Below, one piece after another: positions 18,866 through 26,745 of a stretch of 64,000 bases of DNA. Source of the DNA: Marinobacter algicola DG893. GTDB taxonomy: Bacteria > Pseudomonadota > Gammaproteobacteria > Pseudomonadales > Oleiphilaceae. Both the position numbers and the translations under genes were made by a program. The notes under the pieces are model-generated. The model was not told where the DNA came from, did no database searches, and saw only the letters and a list, made by a program, of their open reading frames with translations. The stretch lies in the NCBI RefSeq assembly GCF_000170835.1, contig NZ_ABCP01000005.1, forward strand, positions 62,001 to 126,000, given 5' to 3'. Position 1 is the stretch's first letter. Every line of letters starts with the position of its first letter.

Positions 18866-18901
18866 AAGCCAGGCCCGCGTGTCTCCCGGCCTGGCTTTTA
18901 C
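18866..18901 (+). terminator. Rho-independent terminator after pcaIJFD
   Basis: AAGCCAGGC and GCCTGGCTT form a perfect nine-pair stem with a 14-base loop, followed by TTTTA. It ends the pca operon 10 bases after the pcaD stop. Confidence 0.75.
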
Positions 18902-18927
18902 GCTCGCCAACATCCCACTTCACTATA

Positions 18928-18954
18928 CGGACAGATCTCTGCACTTTGCGGATA
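18928..18954 (+). promoter_or_regulatory. Bipartite repeat CGGAYA-N6-TKCA-N5-CGGATA, copy 1
   Basis: CGGACA at 18928 and CGGATA at 18949 (21 bases apart, two helical turns) with TGCA at spacer positions 7-10. It ends 67 bases before the chemoreceptor ATG. The same arrangement occurs before the ABC importer and the porin. Confidence 0.55.
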
Positions 18955-19021
18955 GTGACGCACCCGAAAAAGCCTTAGCGTTTCAGCACAATCAGAACTA
19001 TTGCCCTGCGGAAACACCACT

Positions 19022-19948
19022 ATGGCCGACACCCTCGCGTTCGAACAGGAACCGACACACTCCGGAACCTCTAAAACCCCAATCTACGGCGCACTGATCC
19101 TGGCGTTAGCGGGCACCGTATTGCTGCTTGCCACGGCAGGAAGCACTCTCCAGATTGTCGCCGCAACCCTGACCCTGGGGCTTGTCGCTGCGGCTTTCGC
19201 CCTGTGCGTCAAATGGCAGCCAGAGGTTATCACCGTCCGTGAGGAAGTACCGGTGCCCGTACCGGAACCTGTTGCAGAGCCGGTGCCGGAAACCAACCTG
19301 CAAGAGCAACCGTTAGTCCCCGACCCCATGCTCATCAGCCACCTCGATGATTTGCGCAATAATGTCGAGGTCATCCTGGAAGAAATGGGCGAAGCCGGAA
19401 AACTCGCCAAGGCATCGGGCGCCAAGGTCACCCACAGCGCCAGCTGCATTTCCGACTCCGAAGCCTCCATCCGGGAGCTGGCCGATTTCATGGGACGCAT
19501 TGACGAAGTCTTCACCCAACTGGGTACACAGTCCGAGGAAATTGGCACCATCGTCGGCAACATTCAGGATATTGCCAAACAGACCAATCTGCTGGCCCTG
19601 AACGCCTCCATTGAAGCCGCCCGAGCGGGGGAGCATGGCAGAGGATTCGCCGTGGTGGCAGACGAAGTACGCCATCTTGCGGTTCGTGCCAACGAATCCA
19701 GCGAAGGTATTCGCGCCATCGCCAACAGCCTGACAACCACGTCGGTGGACGCGGGCAATGGCATGGAGAGAATTCGAGAGTCATGCAACCAGTGCCTGGG
19801 CCAGTCTGGTGAAGCCTTACAGGCAATGAAGGATATTCAGGCCGGAGCCGTGGCCCGAATGGAAGTGGTGCAGGGTATTACTGACCGGCTACAGGTTCAG
19901 CGTGAGTTGACCCATCAGCTCTATAGCGATCTCAGTCCGAACGACTGA
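19022..19948 (+). CDS. Small methyl-accepting chemotaxis-type protein
   Basis: A 308-residue chemoreceptor-like protein without a periplasmic ligand-binding domain. Two closely spaced hydrophobic segments (about residues 23-65) are followed by a proline/glutamate linker ([14 protein letters not shown]) and one MCP signalling region with the conserved hairpin tip ([20 protein letters not shown]). There is no HAMP domain. It lies between the pca operon and an aromatic-type ABC importer and shares their upstream motif. It could signal in complex with other receptors or read out metabolic state, but I cannot assign a ligand. Confidence 0.8.
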   Translation: MADTLAFEQEPTHSGTSKTPIYGALILALAGTVLLLATAGSTLQIVAATLTLGLVAAAFALCVKWQPEVITVREEVPVPVPEPVAEPVPETNLQEQPLVPDPMLISHLDDLRNNVEVILEEMGEAGKLAKASGAKVTHSASCISDSEASIRELADFMGRIDEVFTQLGTQSEEIGTIVGNIQDIAKQTNLLALNASIEAARAGEHGRGFAVVADEVRHLAVRANESSEGIRAIANSLTTTSVDAGNGMERIRESCNQCLGQSGEALQAMKDIQAGAVARMEVVQGITDRLQVQRELTHQLYSDLSPND

Positions 19949-20036
19949 TTTTCAGGCACCGCTGTACACCGAGTCTTCATTTTTTCGTTGGCCAACTGCC
20001 TGAAATATAAAGCTCCAACAACACCTGTGCAATCAC

Positions 20037-20063
20037 CGGACACCCCCGTGCAGAAAACGGATA
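20037..20063 (+). promoter_or_regulatory. Bipartite repeat CGGAYA-N6-TKCA-N5-CGGATA, copy 2
   Basis: CGGACA at 20037, TGCA in the same spacer register, and CGGATA at 20058. It ends 63 bases before the ABC binding-protein ATG; TCTAAT, a possible -10, lies 21 bases further on. Confidence 0.55.
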
Positions 20064-20126
20064 TTTCTGCAGCGCCGTGACGCCTCTAATGACAGAACCG
20101 CAAAACAAAAATTTCGAGGTGTTGAA

Positions 20127-21302
20127 ATGAACAAGACCAAATCCCTTGCCAGCGCTGTACTGGCAACGACTCTGACCGCAGGCATGAGCCTTGGAGCCCA
20201 TGCAGCTGCTGGCGACCCGGTAAAAATTGGCGTCATGCTGCCGTTCAGTGGCATCTACGCACAACTGGGTGAAGCCGGGCGCGACGGCCTGAAGCTGGCG
20301 CTGAAGGAAAACGCCGCCAACCTCCACGGCGCGGACATTGAGTTTATTGAACTGGATACCGAAGCCAAACCATCACGGGCTCCGGAACTGGCGTCGTCTC
20401 TGCTGAACCAACACGAAGCGGACTTTATAATTGGCCCGGTTCATTCCGGTGTTGCCATGGGCATGATCAAGATGCTTCGTGGCAAGGATACCGTGATGAT
20501 CATTCCGAACGCAGGTGCGGCAGCAGCTACAGGCCCATTGTGCTCGCCCAACATGTTCCGGACGTCCTTCTCATCCTGGCAGCCGTCCTATCCCATGGGC
20601 AAAGTTGCTCTGGAAAAGGGTTACAAGAAGGTTTATGCCATCAGCTGGAACTACGGCATGGGCCGCGAGAGCCTGGACGCTTTTGAAGAGTCTTTCACTG
20701 CCGGTGGTGGCGAGATTGTCGAGAAAGTGCTCCTGCCCTTCCCATCTACCAACTTCCAGTCCCATGTGAGCTCCATCGCGGATACAAATCCCGATGCTGT
20801 ATTCACCTTCTTCGCTGGCGGCGGTGCCATCAAGTTCGTGAAGGACTACGATGCCATGGGCCTGCGCGGAAAAATCCCCCTGCTGGGCTCTGGTTTTCTG
20901 ACCGAGGGCACTCTCAAAGCCCAAGGCGAAGCAGCTGAAGGCGTGATGACCGGCCTGCATTACGCAGAGCAACTGGATGTTCCCAAGAACCGGGAGTTCC
21001 GCGAAGCCTTCAATACCGAATACGGCCACTACCCGGACATCTATGCCGTACAGGGCTATGACGCGGGTCAGGCCATCGCCAACACCATCGACCAGCTCAA
21101 GGGTGACATTTCGGACAAGCAGGCCGTCATCAGCACCATGGAAAAGCTGACCATCGATAGCCCGCGTGGAGAATTCACCTTCTCCAAGGCCCACAACCCG
21201 ATCCAGAACGTCTATCTGCGGGAAGTGAAGGACGGCGTAAACGTGGTGCAGAGTATCGCCGCCGAAGCGCTGGAAGACCCTGCCCGTGGCTGCAAACTCT
21301 AA
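20127..21302 (+). CDS. Liv-type ABC transporter substrate-binding protein, aromatic-acid type
   Basis: A 391-residue periplasmic type-I binding protein. A Sec signal peptide ends at the AHAAAG stretch, and the mature part opens VKIGVMLPFSGIYAQLGEAGRDGLKLAL, typical of branched-chain-amino-acid/aromatic-acid binding proteins. The GPVHSGVAM segment is the usual ligand-contacting loop. Flanked by pca genes, a chemoreceptor and a DcaP-like porin, it is more likely to bind an aromatic acid or a dicarboxylate than leucine, but this is inferred from context. Followed by a strong stem-loop before the permease genes. Confidence 0.85.
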   Translation: MNKTKSLASAVLATTLTAGMSLGAHAAAGDPVKIGVMLPFSGIYAQLGEAGRDGLKLALKENAANLHGADIEFIELDTEAKPSRAPELASSLLNQHEADFIIGPVHSGVAMGMIKMLRGKDTVMIIPNAGAAAATGPLCSPNMFRTSFSSWQPSYPMGKVALEKGYKKVYAISWNYGMGRESLDAFEESFTAGGGEIVEKVLLPFPSTNFQSHVSSIADTNPDAVFTFFAGGGAIKFVKDYDAMGLRGKIPLLGSGFLTEGTLKAQGEAAEGVMTGLHYAEQLDVPKNREFREAFNTEYGHYPDIYAVQGYDAGQAIANTIDQLKGDISDKQAVISTMEKLTIDSPRGEFTFSKAHNPIQNVYLREVKDGVNVVQSIAAEALEDPARGCKL

Positions 21303-21317
21303 GCACGGGTTCTGAAT

Positions 21318-21337
21318 CCCCCGGCGAAAGCCGGGGG
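21318..21337 (+). other. Intercistronic stem-loop between binding protein and permease genes
   Basis: CCCCCGGC-GAAA-GCCGGGGG: an eight-pair GC stem closed by a GNRA-type tetraloop, with no following T-run. Such structures often protect binding-protein mRNA and lower expression of the downstream permeases. Confidence 0.7.
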
Positions 21338-21401
21338 GCTTATCTGAAGCTCCCTTGCCCACACCTGAACTGACTTATCCGTAAAACCGTTGGGTATCAC
21401 T

Positions 21402-22265
21402 ATGTCTACCGAACTTTTCTTCGTGCAACTTATTAATGGTCTCCAGTATGGGTTGCTTCTGTTTTTGATCGCCTCCGGCCTGACCCTGGTGTTTGGCGTG
21501 ATGGGCATCCTTAACCTGGCCCATGGCTCCATGTATATGGTGGGCGCCTATCTGGTGTGGTACTTCGTTGCGGTAACCGGCAGTTTTACGGTATCCGCCA
21601 TTCTCTCGGCAGTCATCGCCCTCGGCCTGGGCATAGTGATTGAACGGGTATTGATACAGCGGTTGTATAACCGCAATCACCTGGATCAGGTGCTGCTGAC
21701 CATTGGCATGATCTTCGTTTTCAACTCGCTGCAAAGCATTCTCTGGGGCAACGACCCTTATGGCGTCGCGGTTCCCGACGCGCTGAGCGGCTCCGTACCC
21801 TTCACCGACAACTCCAGCTACCCGGTGTACCGCATCTTTGCGGCATTCATCTGTATCGCTATCGCCGCCGCGCTCTATTTCGTGGTGAGCAAGACTCGCC
21901 TGGGCATGCTGATCCGTGCCGGGGAATCCAACCGGGAAATGGTGGAAGCCCTGGGCGTCAATATCAAAAGCCTCTACACCATCGTGTTTGCCATCGGCGT
22001 CATGCTGGCGGCGGTGTCGGGCATTATCGCCGCCCCTATGCGTTCCATCGTTCCGGGGATGGGCGAAAGCGTGTTGATTACCTGTTTCGTGGTGGTCGTC
22101 ATCGGCGGAATGGGCTCGATCAAAGGCGCCTTCGTGGGGGCTCTGCTGGTTGGCGTGATCAGCACATTCGCTGCGGTACTCATGCCCACCATGTCCAACA
22201 TGATTATTTACATCTTTATGATCCTGGTGCTGCTGGTGAAGCCCCAGGGCCTGTTCGCCAAGTAA
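21402..22265 (+). CDS. Liv-type ABC permease, LivH-like
   Basis: A 287-residue inner-membrane permease with about eight hydrophobic segments. The opening FFVQLINGLQYGLLLFLIAS and FGVMGILNLAHGSMYMVGAY are the family signature. It pairs with the LivM-like protein encoded next. I use the ATG at 21402; the frame also has a TTG at 21390. The distance of 99 bases to the binding-protein gene holds the stem-loop. Confidence 0.9.
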   Translation: MSTELFFVQLINGLQYGLLLFLIASGLTLVFGVMGILNLAHGSMYMVGAYLVWYFVAVTGSFTVSAILSAVIALGLGIVIERVLIQRLYNRNHLDQVLLTIGMIFVFNSLQSILWGNDPYGVAVPDALSGSVPFTDNSSYPVYRIFAAFICIAIAAALYFVVSKTRLGMLIRAGESNREMVEALGVNIKSLYTIVFAIGVMLAAVSGIIAAPMRSIVPGMGESVLITCFVVVVIGGMGSIKGAFVGALLVGVISTFAAVLMPTMSNMIIYIFMILVLLVKPQGLFAK

Positions 22266-22278
22266 GCGGGAGCCGAAC

Positions 22279-23235
22279 ATGATTTTCGAGAAACGCACCG
22301 AGCGCATCTTCCTGGCGATCTTCTTTGTCATCGCCCTTTGTATTCCTCTGTTCCTTGAGGACAACTCCTTCTTCGTGGGCAAAGCCACCACCATCCTGAT
22401 CCTGGCGGTGTTCGTGATGTCCCTGGATTTCCTGGTGGGGCGCGTTGGCCTGGTCACCCTGGGGCACGCACTCTTCTATGGCCTGGGTGGCTACCTGTTT
22501 GTGATCGTTACGCCGGAGTACGAGGCGGTCAACTTCTGGATCTACGCAATGTATATCATGGGCATCAGCGCTCTGGTCGCCCTGGTTGTCGGTGTTGTCG
22601 TACTGCGAACCTCCGGCATCTATTTCATCATGATCACCCTGGCCATCTCGCAGATGGCCTACTACTTTTTCTTCGACTCCCTGGAATTCGGGGGCAACGA
22701 CGGCCTGTTCATTTTCATGAAGCCGGAAACCAGCATTTTTGGCCTGAACTTCCTGAATCTGGATAACCCTACGCACTTCTATTACCTGTCACTGCTCGCC
22801 GTGCTGGTCACCTTGCTGGCCATCAAGATCATCCTGCGTTCGCGCTTTGGCCGCATTGTGGAAGCCAGCCGTCTGAATCCTGAGCGCACCGAAGCCCTTG
22901 GCTACAACATCTTCGCCTTCCGCCTGATCAGTTACATCATTGGCAGCACACTGGCCGCCTACGCCGGATTGTTGTTCGCCCTGCAGTACGGCTACGTCAA
23001 CCCGCAATTCATGACCTGGGAAATGTCCGGTACCGCCCTGGTGATGTCCATCCTCGGTGGCATGGGCACCATCTACGGCGCCATCCTCGGCACCATTACT
23101 TATGAAGGTCTGCAGTATTTCTTCGAGCACATGAGCGAAGACTGGATGCTGTTCATGGGCGGCGCCATCATCCTGATGGTCCTGCTGCTGCGCAAAGGCC
23201 TGGCCGGTTACCTTGAAAAGCTGCTGGAGAAATAA
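22279..23235 (+). CDS. Liv-type ABC permease, LivM-like
   Basis: A 318-residue permease with about ten hydrophobic segments, including DFLVGRVGLVTLGHALFYGL and SGIYFIMITLAISQM, both typical of LivM. It forms the second half of the membrane channel. Thirteen bases separate it from the LivH-like gene and two bases from the ATPase gene. Confidence 0.9.
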   Translation: MIFEKRTERIFLAIFFVIALCIPLFLEDNSFFVGKATTILILAVFVMSLDFLVGRVGLVTLGHALFYGLGGYLFVIVTPEYEAVNFWIYAMYIMGISALVALVVGVVVLRTSGIYFIMITLAISQMAYYFFFDSLEFGGNDGLFIFMKPETSIFGLNFLNLDNPTHFYYLSLLAVLVTLLAIKIILRSRFGRIVEASRLNPERTEALGYNIFAFRLISYIIGSTLAAYAGLLFALQYGYVNPQFMTWEMSGTALVMSILGGMGTIYGAILGTITYEGLQYFFEHMSEDWMLFMGGAIILMVLLLRKGLAGYLEKLLEK

Positions 23236-23237
23236 TC

Positions 23238-24005
23238 ATGGCCAACGACATCATTCTGGAAACCGAATCCCTCAGCAAACACTGGGGTGGTATCAAGGCA
23301 CTGAATGACATTTCACTGCAGTTTCAGGACAAGCAACTGCACGGCGTAGTAGGTCCCAATGGCGCTGGCAAGAGCACGTTGCTGAATATGCTGTGCGGAA
23401 CATTGAAGCCCACAAGCGGCTGCATTTTCCACAAGGGCGATCAGATTGAGGGCATGAAGCCCTGGAAATTTGTGCGCCGGGGCATTGGCCGCAGCTTCCA
23501 GAAAACCAACATCTACGCCGATGTCACCTGCCTGGAAAACTGCGCCGTGGCCGCTCAACGCCGTTTTACCGGCAGCTTCAATCTCTTCGCATCGCGTCAT
23601 GCCAACAAGCTGGTTCGGGAAGCCGCTGAAAAAGCGCTCTGCCAGGTGGGGCTCGATAGCCGCATCCACACCGTCGCAGCGGAAATATCCTATGGCGAGC
23701 AGCGCCAGCTCGAGTTGGCCATGGTGCTGGCAACCGACCCCTGCATTCTGCTACTGGATGAGCCCATGGCGGGCATGGGTCACGAGGAGTCCCAGCGCAT
23801 TATCGAGCTGTTGAACGAACTCAAGCAGACCTACAGCATTGTGCTGGTGGAACACGATATGGATGCCATCTTCGAGCTGTCTGACCAGCTGACCGTACTG
23901 GACAACGGCACCCATTTGATCACCGGCACCGTGGATGAAGTACGTAACGAGCCCCGGGTGAAAGAAGCCTACCTGGGCAAGGAAGACGAGGAGGAAGCGG
24001 CATGA
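23238..24005 (+). CDS. Liv-type ABC ATPase, LivG-like
   Basis: A 255-residue ATPase. Walker A GPNGAGKST (about residue 38), an ABC signature in the form SYGEQRQLELAM, Walker B CILLLDEPMAGM, and H-loop VEHDMD are all present. The LivG-specific insert after the Q-loop (GRSFQKTNIYADVT) is visible. It ends in an acidic EDEEEAA tail and overlaps the next ATPase by four bases. Confidence 0.92.
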   Translation: MANDIILETESLSKHWGGIKALNDISLQFQDKQLHGVVGPNGAGKSTLLNMLCGTLKPTSGCIFHKGDQIEGMKPWKFVRRGIGRSFQKTNIYADVTCLENCAVAAQRRFTGSFNLFASRHANKLVREAAEKALCQVGLDSRIHTVAAEISYGEQRQLELAMVLATDPCILLLDEPMAGMGHEESQRIIELLNELKQTYSIVLVEHDMDAIFELSDQLTVLDNGTHLITGTVDEVRNEPRVKEAYLGKEDEEEAA

Positions 24006-24715
24006 GCAATAGTCTTCTGGAAGTCAAAAACCTCAACACCCTGTATGGCCGAAGCCACATCCTTCACGATCTGTCGTTCCGGCTGGACAAGGGGCAGTCC
24101 ATGAGCCTGATGGGGCGTAATGGCATGGGCAAGACCACCACGCTCAAGTCCATTCTTGGCATCGTGCCACCGCGCAGTGGTCATGTGTATTTCGACGGAC
24201 AGGACATCAGCAACCTGCCAACCTGGAAGCGGATGCGCCGCGACATAGCCTATGTTCCCGAAGGCCGTGGCATGTTCCACAACCTGACGGTCAAGGAACA
24301 CCTGCAAATGGCCGCCCGCCCCGACAGCAACGGTAAAACCGGCTGGGACTTCGATCGGGTCATGACGACATTCCCCCGCCTTCAGGAACGACTGTCAAAC
24401 CTGGGTACGGAGTTGTCCGGTGGCGAGCAGCAGATGCTGGCCATCGGCCGAGCGTTGGTTACCAATCCCCGACTGATGATTCTCGACGAGGCCACCGAAG
24501 GTCTGGCGCCGCTGATCCGCCAGGACATCTGGAACGTGATTGCCACCATCCGTGAGTCCGGCATTTCCACACTGATCGTGGACAAGAACATCAAGGCACT
24601 GAAGAAGCTCTGCGATCGCCATGTGGTTGTTGTTAAGGGAAAAGTTCACTTTGACGGCAGCTCCGAAGAACTGGAGCAGAACCTGGAAAAAGTTGAAACC
24701 GCACTCAGTGTGTAA
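24002..24715 (+). CDS. Liv-type ABC ATPase, LivF-like
   Basis: A 237-residue ATPase with Walker A GRNGMGKTT, the LivF-typical YVPEGRGMFHNLTV, signature LSGGEQQMLAIGRAL and Walker B LMILDEATEGLAP. The residue after the switch region is VDKN rather than VEQN/VEHD: the H-loop histidine position reads Lys-Asn (STLIVDKNIK). This matches the divergent His-less LivF subgroup in part, but could lower ATPase activity at one site. Last gene of the importer. Confidence 0.9.
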   Translation: MSNSLLEVKNLNTLYGRSHILHDLSFRLDKGQSMSLMGRNGMGKTTTLKSILGIVPPRSGHVYFDGQDISNLPTWKRMRRDIAYVPEGRGMFHNLTVKEHLQMAARPDSNGKTGWDFDRVMTTFPRLQERLSNLGTELSGGEQQMLAIGRALVTNPRLMILDEATEGLAPLIRQDIWNVIATIRESGISTLIVDKNIKALKKLCDRHVVVVKGKVHFDGSSEELEQNLEKVETALSV

Positions 24716-24727
24716 ATGTACAAAAAA

Positions 24728-24754
24728 CGGATAGGGATGTTCATTTACCGGATA
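24728..24754 (+). promoter_or_regulatory. Bipartite repeat CGGAYA-N6-TKCA-N5-CGGATA, copy 3
   Basis: CGGATA at 24728 and at 24749, again 21 bases apart, with TTCA in the same spacer register. It ends 56 bases before the porin ATG. A further CCGATA at 24774 overlaps the position of the possible -10. Confidence 0.55.
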
Positions 24755-24810
24755 TTTGACCACGCCTGAATAACCGATAGTTCAATTGCCAAACAACAAG
24801 GAGAAGGCAA

Positions 24811-25815
24811 ATGAACTATCGACATTCACTGTTAGCGCTGGCGATTGCATCTGGCCTCAGCGCGACTCCCGCCGCTCACGCTCTCGAACTCGGCGAGTTC
24901 AATGACACCCAATTCAGCATCGGTGGCTATTTCAAAGCCGAAGCCATCTATGAAAAAGTCGATGATGGGGATTCCCGCATCTTCGGCCGCTCCAACCAGT
25001 CCCGCGTTAACCTTAAAACAGTCACCCAGAAGGAAGGCCATACGATTGTCGGCTTTGTGGAAGGCGACTTCTACGGCGGCACCTTCCCGGGCGAGAATAA
25101 CGACCTGCGGCTTCGCCACGCCTTCATCAAGGTGGACCAGACCACCGTGGGGCAAACCTGGACCGGTCAGTTCTGGGCGGTTGCCTATCACGATTATCTG
25201 GATTTCCTCGGTGGGCCGCGAGGCACTCTGGGCGGGTTCAACTTCCGCACCAACCTGATCAGCCACGAAGTGGCCGGTTTCCGTTTTACCGCGCAGGACC
25301 CGGTCAACAATGACGCCGACACCCCCGACCTCGCCATCAACTACAACCTCAATCTCGATGGCGGTCACCGTGTTATCCTCACCGCGTCCGGTCGCGAAGT
25401 TGAAAACGGCGATTTCGTAGGCGGTGGCGCCATTGGCTCAAAATTCATGATTGGGCCACACAGCCTGAACGTGAATGCTCACTATGGTGAAGGGCTTGGG
25501 GCGTTCACCGGTGTTGGCGTAAACAACAGCCTGGCGTCGCCCGATGTTGAAAACGACGACGCCGTCAGCCAGGCAGGGTTTGACGTTGGCTTCCGATACG
25601 TGATCAACAGCGAGTGGCGGGCGAACGTCGCCTATACCGCCGTTGAGGTGGATGACGACGCCGACACCAACTACGAAGCCCATCGCGTGAACCTGATCCA
25701 TAACATCACTCAGGATCTGGAAGCCGGAATAGAGTGGCGGAAGTACAATCTCGCCTTCGGCCCGCTGTTGCCGGAAGGCCAGCAGGTTGAGGTCATGGCC
25801 AAGTACAAATTCTGA
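24811..25815 (+). CDS. DcaP-like outer-membrane porin
   Basis: A 334-residue outer-membrane protein. A signal peptide ends at PAAHAL, then short alternating beta strands begin (QFSIGGYFKAEAIY) and the chain ends in VMAKYKF with the C-terminal Phe needed for barrel assembly. It resembles the DcaP family, trimeric channels that take up dicarboxylates and aromatic acids. It follows the ABC importer after 95 bases with its own copy of the shared upstream motif, so it likely supplies the importer. AAACAACAAGGAG at 24791 combines a CA-rich stretch with the ribosome site. Confidence 0.83.
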   Translation: MNYRHSLLALAIASGLSATPAAHALELGEFNDTQFSIGGYFKAEAIYEKVDDGDSRIFGRSNQSRVNLKTVTQKEGHTIVGFVEGDFYGGTFPGENNDLRLRHAFIKVDQTTVGQTWTGQFWAVAYHDYLDFLGGPRGTLGGFNFRTNLISHEVAGFRFTAQDPVNNDADTPDLAINYNLNLDGGHRVILTASGREVENGDFVGGGAIGSKFMIGPHSLNVNAHYGEGLGAFTGVGVNNSLASPDVENDDAVSQAGFDVGFRYVINSEWRANVAYTAVEVDDDADTNYEAHRVNLIHNITQDLEAGIEWRKYNLAFGPLLPEGQQVEVMAKYKF

Positions 25816-25857
25816 TCCGGACCTTCAGAATTGGTATCCTTGCCAACAACCCGAAAA

Positions 25858-25890
25858 ACAGGCGCCTACCGTCTTCAGGGCGCCTGTTTT
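25858..25890 (+). terminator. Rho-independent terminator after porin gene
   Basis: ACAGGCGCC and GGCGCCTGT form a perfect nine-pair stem with a 12-base loop followed by TTT. It lies before the IclR gene and argues against any IclR start upstream of 25936. Confidence 0.85.
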
Positions 25891-25935
25891 CCGCTGGCAC
25901 ACAGCAGCACCAGTCATTTGCAAACGGTAACGTCC

Positions 25936-26745
25936 ATGGCAGAAGAAAGCCCAAAGCGGCAGGGAATCGGTTCGCTGGAAATCGGATTGCATATCCTCAA
26001 CTACATCTCCGTGGCTTCCAGGCCACCCACCCTCAAGGAGCTGTCGGGGGCTCTGGATCTCTCACCCAGCCGCGCCCACAAATACCTTGTCAGTTTGCTG
26101 AGAGAGGGTTACATCAATCAGGTGAATCACACCCAGTACACCCTGGGTAATTCCAGCCTGACCCTGGGCATTTCCGCGCTCCGGCGCATCAACCCGATTC
26201 AACTGAGTTACGAGGCCGTTGACCGGCTCAACGAGGAAACCGACAAAACCGTCTCTGTGACCGTCTGGAACGGCAACGGACCACTGATTATCAAGTGGCT
26301 GGATTCAAGCCAGCCAATCTCGGTCAACGTGAGGCTGGGCGCCGAGCTGTCGCCACTGAACTCCGCCTCAGGCAGGATTTACCTGGCCCACCTGCCGGCG
26401 AAACGACGAAAAGAACTGGTGGACCAGTATTACAAGAGCTCCAAGTCACTCCCGAAGCATCGCGGCAAACCCATCACCCGGGAGGAGCTACAACCCCATC
26501 TGGAGACCATCAAACGGGACAACTACTGCGCGTTTTTCAGTGATTACCTACCCGAAATCAATGTGCTCAGCCGCCCAGTATTCGATATCAATGGCAGCAT
26601 TGTCACTGTTATCACCCTGTTGGGCCTCGAACGGGACACCGACATCAACGAAGGCTCATTCCTGTTCGAGCAGGTCCGTGAGTGCAGTGATCGGGTAACG
26701 CGGCAAATCTGTGGACAGCAGCGGGACGGCAATGGCCGGGGTTAA
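25936..26745 (+). CDS. IclR family regulator, probable controller of the uptake genes
   Basis: A 269-residue IclR protein. The winged helix-turn-helix is at about residues 15-75 (TLKELSGALDLSPSRAHKYL), followed by the effector domain (LSPLNSASGRIYLAHLPAKRR). The MAEESPKRQGIGSLEIGL start is used because longer in-frame starts read through the terminator at 25858. It differs clearly from the PcaR-like protein. Placed right after the porin, it is the natural candidate for binding the CGGAYA repeats, but the AraC-type gene next door is an alternative. It converges on that gene with a four-base overlap. Confidence 0.85.
   Translation: MAEESPKRQGIGSLEIGLHILNYISVASRPPTLKELSGALDLSPSRAHKYLVSLLREGYINQVNHTQYTLGNSSLTLGISALRRINPIQLSYEAVDRLNEETDKTVSVTVWNGNGPLIIKWLDSSQPISVNVRLGAELSPLNSASGRIYLAHLPAKRRKELVDQYYKSSKSLPKHRGKPITREELQPHLETIKRDNYCAFFSDYLPEINVLSRPVFDINGSIVTVITLLGLERDTDINEGSFLFEQVRECSDRVTRQICGQQRDGNGRG

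Noticed and set aside
17390..18913. 507-codon open frame on the minus strand
   Set aside because: Antisense to pcaF and pcaD, low-complexity composition and no recognisable domain; a by-product of high GC third positions.
21375..22457. 360-codon open frame on the minus strand
   Set aside because: Antisense to the permease genes; His/Asp/Gln-rich product typical of reverse-complemented membrane genes.
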